Assembly: GCA_023390155.1 (NCBI GenBank)
Contig: JAEWDJ010000112.1
Coordinates: 1-8,803 of the forward strand
Source: Actinomycetes bacterium
Lineage (GTDB): Bacteria > Actinomycetota > Actinomycetes > Actinomycetales > Microbacteriaceae
Length of the DNA stretch: 8,803 nucleotides
Direction: 5' to 3'
Position numbers and translations under genes: made by a program. Positions 5,901 through 8,803 of the stretch are shown one piece after another. Below the pieces are notes generated by a model, which was not told where the DNA came from, ran no database searches, and saw only the letters and a program-made list of their open reading frames with translations. The stretch's first letter is position 1. The number at the start of each line of letters is the position of its first letter.

Positions 5901-8803
5901 GGCGGTGAGTGGACGTACAGCTACGACGGCGTCGGCAACCTCACCGCCTCCACGTCTCCTTCCGGCGCGAAGACGACGTACTCCTACGACGCTGCCGGTC
6001 GCCTCGCGGCGCAGACCGATCCCACCGGCGGCAAGACGGCGTACGCCTATGACAGCGTCGGCCGCCTGACGAAGCAGACCGACCCCGACGGCGTGTCGAC
6101 GAAGTACGCCTATGACGTCCTGGATCGGATCTCCCGGATCACCGACGGCCTCGGCAAGCACACCGACCTGGCCTACGACGTCGACGGCAACCTCACCAGC
6201 GTGACCGACCGCCAGGGCAACGTCACGACGTACGGGTACGACGCCGCCGGGCAGGTCGTCTCCCTGACGACCCCGTTGGGGGAGACCACGGGCTACGGCT
6301 ACGACGCGGATGGCAACGTGACCTCGGTCACCGACCCGCTGGGCCGCACCACCACGTATGCGTACGACGCGCTCGAGCAGCTCACCTCCGTGACGGATCC
6401 TGCCGGCGACACCACCTCCTACGCGTACGACGGCAACGGCCGGACCACGGCGGTGACGGATCCCAACGGGCACACGACCTCCTACGCGTACGACGCCGAC
6501 GGCAACCAGACCTCGACGACCGACGCGACCGGCGCGGTCACCACCTACGGGTGGGATGCGAACGGCGACCAGGTCTCGATAACCGACGCGAACGACCACG
6601 AGACCCGCTATGGATACGACCCCGCCGGCCAGCTCACTTCTGTCACCGAAGGGTACAAGGCCGGCGCGAAGCCCGGCCCGGACGTCAACGTCGTCTCGGC
6701 CTACGCATACGACGCGGACGGGAACCTCACGGCCGTGACCGACCCGAACGGCCACGTCACGACGTACACGGTCGACAGGTCCGGGCGCACGGTGTCGGAG
6801 GTGAACCCGGTCGGGAGCACCACGAAGTGGGCGCACACAGCGGCGGGACGTCTGGCGAAGACGGTCACCGGAACCGGCGCCACCACCACCTACGGCTACA
6901 ACGCCCGCGGAGACCTGACCCGGCAGGATCAGGCCGGTGCCGTCGCCACCTACGAGTACGACGCCGAGCAGCGCCTCATCGCCATGACCGACCCCACCGG
7001 TGTCTCCGGCTTCACCTACGACGAGGACGGCCGCCGCACCACCCAGATCGACCAGCAGGGCGGGCACCTCACCACGGCGTACGACAAGGCCGGGCAGAGG
7101 ACGTCGATGACCCTCCCGACCGGGCAGGCCATCGGCTACACCTACGACAAGGCTGGACGGGTCACGTCGCAGAGCTCGCCCTGGGGGACCCTCAGCTACA
7201 AGTGGGATCCGGCAGGGAACCTGGCCAAGCTGAGTCGGTCCACGGGCGTGACCACCAGCTACGGATACGACGCCGATGATCGGGTCACCGACGTGCTGCA
7301 CACAACCCCGATGGCCGCGAGCACGGCCACACCCACGCCGACACCCACCCCGGCTGCTTTTGCGGCCGGCGATGCGTCCACTACGAAGTGCGCCACGGTC
7401 GCCGGCTACCTCCAGTCCCGGTCGGCGCCGGCAGCAGGGGAGAGCAGCCTCTGCGAGCACACCGATGCCTACCTGAACGGGCGAACCCTTCCGACTCCGG
7501 CGAACCCGGTCGCGGATGGAGGATCCCTGCGGTACTCGTACGCATACGACCCGGACGGGAACCTGGCCACGGCCACCCGGACGATCAGCGCACCCAAGGT
7601 ATCCGCCGGTACTGCGGAGGATTCGACGTCGACGACCACGAAGCCGAAGGTGACGGCGAGGATCTACGGCTACGACGGTCTCGACCGCCTGAGCGCGTCG
7701 ATCACCGATACGAAGGAGAAGAACTCTTACGGGTACGACCCGGCTGGCAACCGCACCAGCTGGACCCGGACGGGCGTCACCGACGGGAACTTCGCACAGA
7801 CCGCGAACTACAACGACGCCAACCAGATCACGGCGACCAGCACCGACAAGGCCGGTCGCGGCGTCGCCGCGGGTGTCGCGTCGTACTCGTACGACGGCGC
7901 GGGAAACCGGATCTCCCAGTCGGTGGCCGGTGTCGGCACCTCCTACGCCTACAACGCGGTGGGCCAGACCAGCCAGTTCTCCCGCGACGGCCGCACCACC
8001 TCCTACGCCTACGACGGCCTCGGCCGCCAGGCCACGGTCACCGACCAGACCAAATACGGCACGGACACCACCACGAACACGTACGACGGCGGACAGCTCA
8101 GCCAGACCACGAGCAGCCGGCACGGCACGAGCACCCTGGTGACGGACGCGATCGGCCGGCTCGCGGAGCACGTCACCGCCACCGGCGACGCCACCTGGGA
8201 CCTCCTGGACGGCCTCGGCTCCACCGTCGCCGGCGCCAGCGGCGGCTCGATCACCCAGTTGGCCTCCTACGAGGACTGGGGCGGCCAGCGCTTCGAGACC
8301 GGCGGATGGTCGGCACCGCTGGACTACACCGGACAAGCGCAGGATGCGACCCAGGGGTTGGTGCACAACTTCGCGCGCAGCTACGACCCGATGACCGGGT
8401 CGTGGACGAGCCCGGACACGTGGCGCGGATTGCTGCGGGAGCCGAAGTCGCTGGGGCGGTACCGGTACGTGGAGGGGAACCCGGTGTCGTACTTGGATCC
8501 GGATGGGCATGTGTGTGCGCGGCGCGGAGCGGGGGACGGGCTGCCGCTGGGGTGCGGTGCGCCGCCGGTGAAGGCGCAGAGCAGTGTGAAGATGCCGCCG
8601 ACGCCCAACGACAGGGGCGGCAGGGATGCCCTGGCCGCAGGCCGCGGAACCACCTCAAACCCGAAGAACCTCGTCAACGGGCCTAGCGCGCGCAATGCAG
8701 TAGCAAAACGTCACGCAGACGAATGGCCCAAATCAGCCTGTCCGCCAGGGCAGTCCTTGACCTTCAACTCCTACACAAATCCTGTTTGTGCGAGCGACAA
8801 GAC
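2850..8803 (+). CDS. Giant Sec-exported RHS/YD-repeat protein with degenerate amidase-like domain; polymorphic-toxin type, 3'-truncated
   Basis: One frame stays open from the ATG at 2850 to the window edge: 1984 full codons and no stop. Residues 1-43 are a Sec signal peptide (basic stretch with RARRVV, hydrophobic core, AQA before the cut). Residues 90-245 are beta-rich, ending in STHLSQFVVIG, like ZU5-type sandwiches found in surface proteins. Residues 252-437 resemble Amidase_3 but with a ruined active site. Residues about 475-560 (EPFSFSTGNLIEQEELFTLP, then IGAGWSFGLGARAQRF) match the DUF6531 entry domain of Rhs proteins. About 49 YD repeats follow to residue 1810, interrupted by a Cys-bearing insert at 1484-1560. 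The RHS-associated core (DYTGQAQD, ARSYDPMTGSWTSPD, LGRYRYVEGNPVSYLDPDG) ends at 1887, followed by at least 97 residues of variable tip. In relatives such as WapA and Rhs, the YD shell encloses a toxic C-terminus freed by cleavage near the DPxG motif. No ESX/WXG or LXG N-terminus is seen, so export is by Sec. The toxin activity and immunity gene are outside the window. Confidence 0.93.
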   Translation, partial: MRGATRRGLLPARTTGARARRVVTATMAAVALTLVGTVTPAQASPQELARRTAAATLAEVRAAAAVQERRVEAETKTPDPAATGQVDPEKASTITADRLGASVTFSGEKIDSPVTVAVGAAPKNALRAARAEQPADGTPVSDPVEITATDDTGKQVTRFPATTTNTRGGGDDGPVVSDVIPGVALELKPDMDLVKANDLNPATLQIYTRETAGDPWTALPSYYDAKAGVVKGESTHLSQFVVIGIPFPLPARPVIVLDPDNDEGHVTTPAPPVSELSYNIQLAQKVSARLQQDCQASVVITRQDPAVPFISRESRAGIAAAADPALTLGIGFNTNQGTAWGSANTGGSQVYSRGAAADNAVSDSLVNVLPAYTTRPAKNMGDNGNFPGDEFAGLPNAFTHLEALFLDHNFDRPVVDNGMNAIADGVLTGLGVYLESQGFDCTDPVTGGWPSPPSQAEIARWRQLGIQNHQTYGGEPFSFSTGNLIEQEELFTLPGAGGSSTDLKLYYNSQDGRLSRIGAGWSFGLGARAQRFIDGSVMVVRDDGASFVFTADGSGGYSTADAGVHQTLTEAGGGRLKLTDVSGESWVFDASNIDGIGDLVAHTDTAGRTTTLTYGAVNPDAHQFRPLASITDSAGQTIAVDSDAQGRVTGFTRPGGDRWTLAYDGSGNLTTITRPDGRTKTFTYDARHQLLTATDATGAVYLKNEYDAQGRVSKQWDAEGNLRQLDYSTAGQTTYTDSLGRRSVYFYDDRARITKVQHPDGTTATFAFDADDNVTASTDENGEKTTSTYDGSGNLLTTTAPDGAVTKYTYTPAGLVATKTDTGGTGGAERTWAYDYDAAGHVVSVHQPDGSTIATSYDAAGNLSATTQPSGAQTTYAHDAAGNLTSSTDPNGHTTTYAYDAAGRMVSQTDPNGHTTRYAWDSGDRMVTATNAAGGVFAYGWEPNDHLASLTDPLGGVTRYSWDAMFHLTDSTSPTGGVTTYGYTAEDALAKQKDPLGGTTSYTSDDRDRTVKTVDPNGGEWTYSYDGVGNLTASTSPSGAKTTYSYDAAGRLAAQTDPTGGKTAYAYDSVGRLTKQTDPDGVSTKYAYDVLDRISRITDGLGKHTDLAYDVDGNLTSVTDRQGNVTTYGYDAAGQVVSLTTPLGETTGYGYDADGNVTSVTDPLGRTTTYAYDALEQLTSVTDPAGDTTSYAYDGNGRTTAVTDPNGHTTSYAYDADGNQTSTTDATGAVTTYGWDANGDQVSITDANDHETRYGYDPAGQLTSVTEGYKAGAKPGPDVNVVSAYAYDADGNLTAVTDPNGHVTTYTVDRSGRTVSEVNPVGSTTKWAHTAAGRLAKTVTGTGATTTYGYNARGDLTRQDQAGAVATYEYDAEQRLIAMTDPTGVSGFTYDEDGRRTTQIDQQGGHLTTAYDKAGQRTSMTLPTGQAIGYTYDKAGRVTSQSSPWGTLSYKWDPAGNLAKLSRSTGVTTSYGYDADDRVTDVLHTTPMAASTATPTPTPTPAAFAAGDASTTKCATVAGYLQSRSAPAAGESSLCEHTDAYLNGRTLPTPANPVADGGSLRYSYAYDPDGNLATATRTISAPKVSAGTAEDSTSTTTKPKVTARIYGYDGLDRLSASITDTKEKNSYGYDPAGNRTSWTRTGVTDGNFAQTANYNDANQITATSTDKAGRGVAAGVASYSYDGAGNRISQSVAGVGTSYAYNAVGQTSQFSRDGRTTSYAYDGLGRQATVTDQTKYGTDTTTNTYDGGQLSQTTSSRHGTSTLVTDAIGRLAEHVTATGDATWDLLDGLGSTVAGASGGSITQLASYEDWGGQRFETGGWSAPLDYTGQAQDATQGLVHNFARSYDPMTGSWTSPDTWRGLLREPKSLGRYRYVEGNPVSYLDPDGHVCARRGAGDGLPLGCGAPPVKAQSSVKMPPTPNDRGGRDALAAGRGTTSNPKNLVNGPSARNAVAKRHADEWPKSACPPGQSLTFNSYTNPVCASDK
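3117..3584 (+). other. Beta-sandwich (ZU5-like) N-terminal region of the Rhs protein
   Basis: Residues about 90-245 alternate short beta-strands and Gly/Asp/Pro turns (GASVTFSGEKI, SPVTVAVGAAP, VEITATDDTGK, VALELKPD, LQIYTRE, WTALPSYYD) and finish with THLSQFVVIG. ZU5-type beta-sandwich domains end in a similar H-[FL]-S-x-F strand. In FIIND/PIDD proteins the corresponding HFS is an autocleavage site; here it reads HLS (residues 236-238). Assignment rests on pattern only. Confidence 0.45.
3603..4160 (+). other. Amidase_3-like domain with substituted active site (pseudo-amidase)
   Basis: Residues 252-437 follow the linear order of zinc N-acetylmuramoyl-L-alanine amidases. The strand RPVIVLDP is followed by SELSYNIQLAQKVSARLQQ (first helix) and VVITRQDP. 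Next come a RESRAGIAAAAD helix, the GIGFNTNQG strand, a late ALFLDHNF strand and a final AIADGVLTGLGVYL helix. The four key positions read: Asn261 for the first zinc His (DPDNDE for DPGHGG), Glu275 kept, Gly331 for the second His (GIGFN for SIHxN), and Asp407 for the catalytic Glu. His265 is close by but outside the motif. A peptidoglycan-binding or structural role is more likely than hydrolysis. Confidence 0.7.
4272..4540 (+). other. DUF6531-like entry domain before the YD repeats
   Basis: Residues about 475-563 begin EPFSFSTGNLIEQEELFTLP and continue with LKLYYNSQDGRL, IGAGWSFGLGARAQRF and a DGS...DDG hairpin. This module typically opens the Rhs/YD shell and contributes to its N-terminal plug. 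It marks where the cage proper begins. Confidence 0.75.
4764..8270 (+). repeat. YD-repeat array (about 49 units) of the Rhs shell
   Basis: The repeats follow the form xYxYDxxGxLxxxTDPxGxxT. From 5409 to 6605 there are 19 consecutive units of exactly 21 residues (63 bp), residues 854-1252, with no indel. Before and after this block the units vary in length. Many units share near-identical DNA around TACGACGCGGCCGG, so the tract is open to recombination and misassembly. In Rhs and TcC structures such repeats spiral into a closed beta shell around the C-terminal effector. Confidence 0.95.
7299..7529 (+). other. Non-YD insert with Thr-Pro linker and Cys pair inside the Rhs array
   Basis: Residues 1484-1560 break the YD pattern. 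They start with a (TP)n linker (TATPTPTPTPAAFAAGD), then a segment with two Cys at 1514 and 1535 (KCATVAGYLQSR and SSLCEHTDAYLNGRTLP), then the next unit resumes with RYSYAYDPDGN. It is still in frame and G+C-rich. It probably forms a loop outside the shell, with a possible disulfide. I do not recognise the fold. Confidence 0.6.
8322..8510 (+). other. RHS-associated core domain
   Basis: Residues 1825-1887 contain DYTGQAQDATQGLVHNFARS, YDPMTGSWTSPDTW and LGRYRYVEGNPVSYLDPDGH. These are counterparts of FxGQxxDxxTGLYYxxxRYYDP, GRFxxxDP and YxYxxNNPxxxxDPxG in the canonical core. The second Tyr of RYYDP is Ser-Tyr, and the residue after DPDG is His rather than the usual Leu/Trp. This block carries out the Asp-dependent release of the C-terminal tip in studied Rhs proteins. 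Confidence 0.85.
8511..8803 (+). other. Start of the variable C-terminal (toxin) tip, truncated by the window
   Basis: After residue 1887 the protein reads VCARRGAGDGLPLGCGAPP, then a Pro/Lys/Gly-rich linker, then NAVAKRHADEWPKSACPPGQ and an Asn/Ser/Thr-rich end. Five Cys occur in the stretch so far (1889, 1902, 1964, 1980, plus none fixed beyond the edge gives four certain). G+C falls from about 82% (8521-8580) to about 53% (8701-8803). No toxin family is recognisable from this fragment. Confidence 0.6.

Noticed and set aside
5409..6605. Regular 63-bp periodicity considered as a CRISPR array or satellite
   Set aside because: No constant repeat with unique spacers. The period is 21 codons of YD repeat in an open coding frame.
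5850..8510. 886-codon open frame on the minus strand
   Set aside because: It lies wholly inside the YD array. Its product is a monotone of VRVGGG/RHRG-like text, the reverse complement of YD codons in GC-rich DNA. It has no domain and no ribosome site.
2850..8803. Possible frameshift or pseudogene in the Rhs gene
   Set aside because: Motif spacing was followed through the frame. YD units keep exact 21-codon spacing across 5409-6605, and the same frame carries the RHS core and runs open to the last base, so the gene looks intact within the window.

Overview
The window is high-GC DNA, mostly around 70% G+C with strong G/C third-position bias. It most likely comes from a Gram-positive actinobacterium. 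The LCP-family envelope protein, the LASTG sorting signal typical of class E sortase substrates and the Sec-secreted YD-repeat protein all fit this. Microbacteriaceae is my best guess, from the overall look only.

Left part (1-2030) is ordinary chromosome. It holds the 3' two thirds or so of an LCP (LytR-CpsA-Psr) gene, then a perfect 20-bp inverted repeat, then tRNA-Ser(UGA) with an encoded CCA. Convergent to these is a zinc-independent quinone-oxidoreductase-like MDR gene with a textbook ribosome binding site. A 159-bp divergent intergenic region (2011-2169) with two dyads follows.

Right part (2170 to the end) is an apparent two-gene unit of exported surface proteins. The first gene encodes a 226-aa protein: signal peptide, five exact-period 26-aa repeats (a DxDGDGxPD-like loop, with a Cys pair in three of them), and a C-terminal LASTG-transmembrane-RRR sorting signal. 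Its stop codon overlaps the ATG of the second gene (TGATG). The second gene is one open frame from 2850 to the window edge, at least 1984 codons. It encodes a Sec-exported RHS/YD-repeat protein. Order of parts: signal peptide, beta-rich ZU5-like region, a domain resembling Amidase_3 (N-acetylmuramoyl-L-alanine amidase) that has lost three of four active-site residues, a DUF6531-like entry domain, about 49 YD repeats, an RHS-associated core ending in YLDPDGH, and the start of a variable C-terminal tip where G+C falls sharply. This is the architecture of a WapA/Rhs-type polymorphic toxin. The rest of the tip and any immunity gene lie beyond the window.

Working model (inference): the LASTG protein is fixed to the cell wall and made in a coupled way with the giant Rhs protein. 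The Rhs protein may use its pseudo-amidase domain to hold or cross peptidoglycan while its YD shell encloses the C-terminal effector. The most unusual points are the degenerate amidase domain inside an Rhs protein and its translational coupling to a repeat-bearing sortase substrate.
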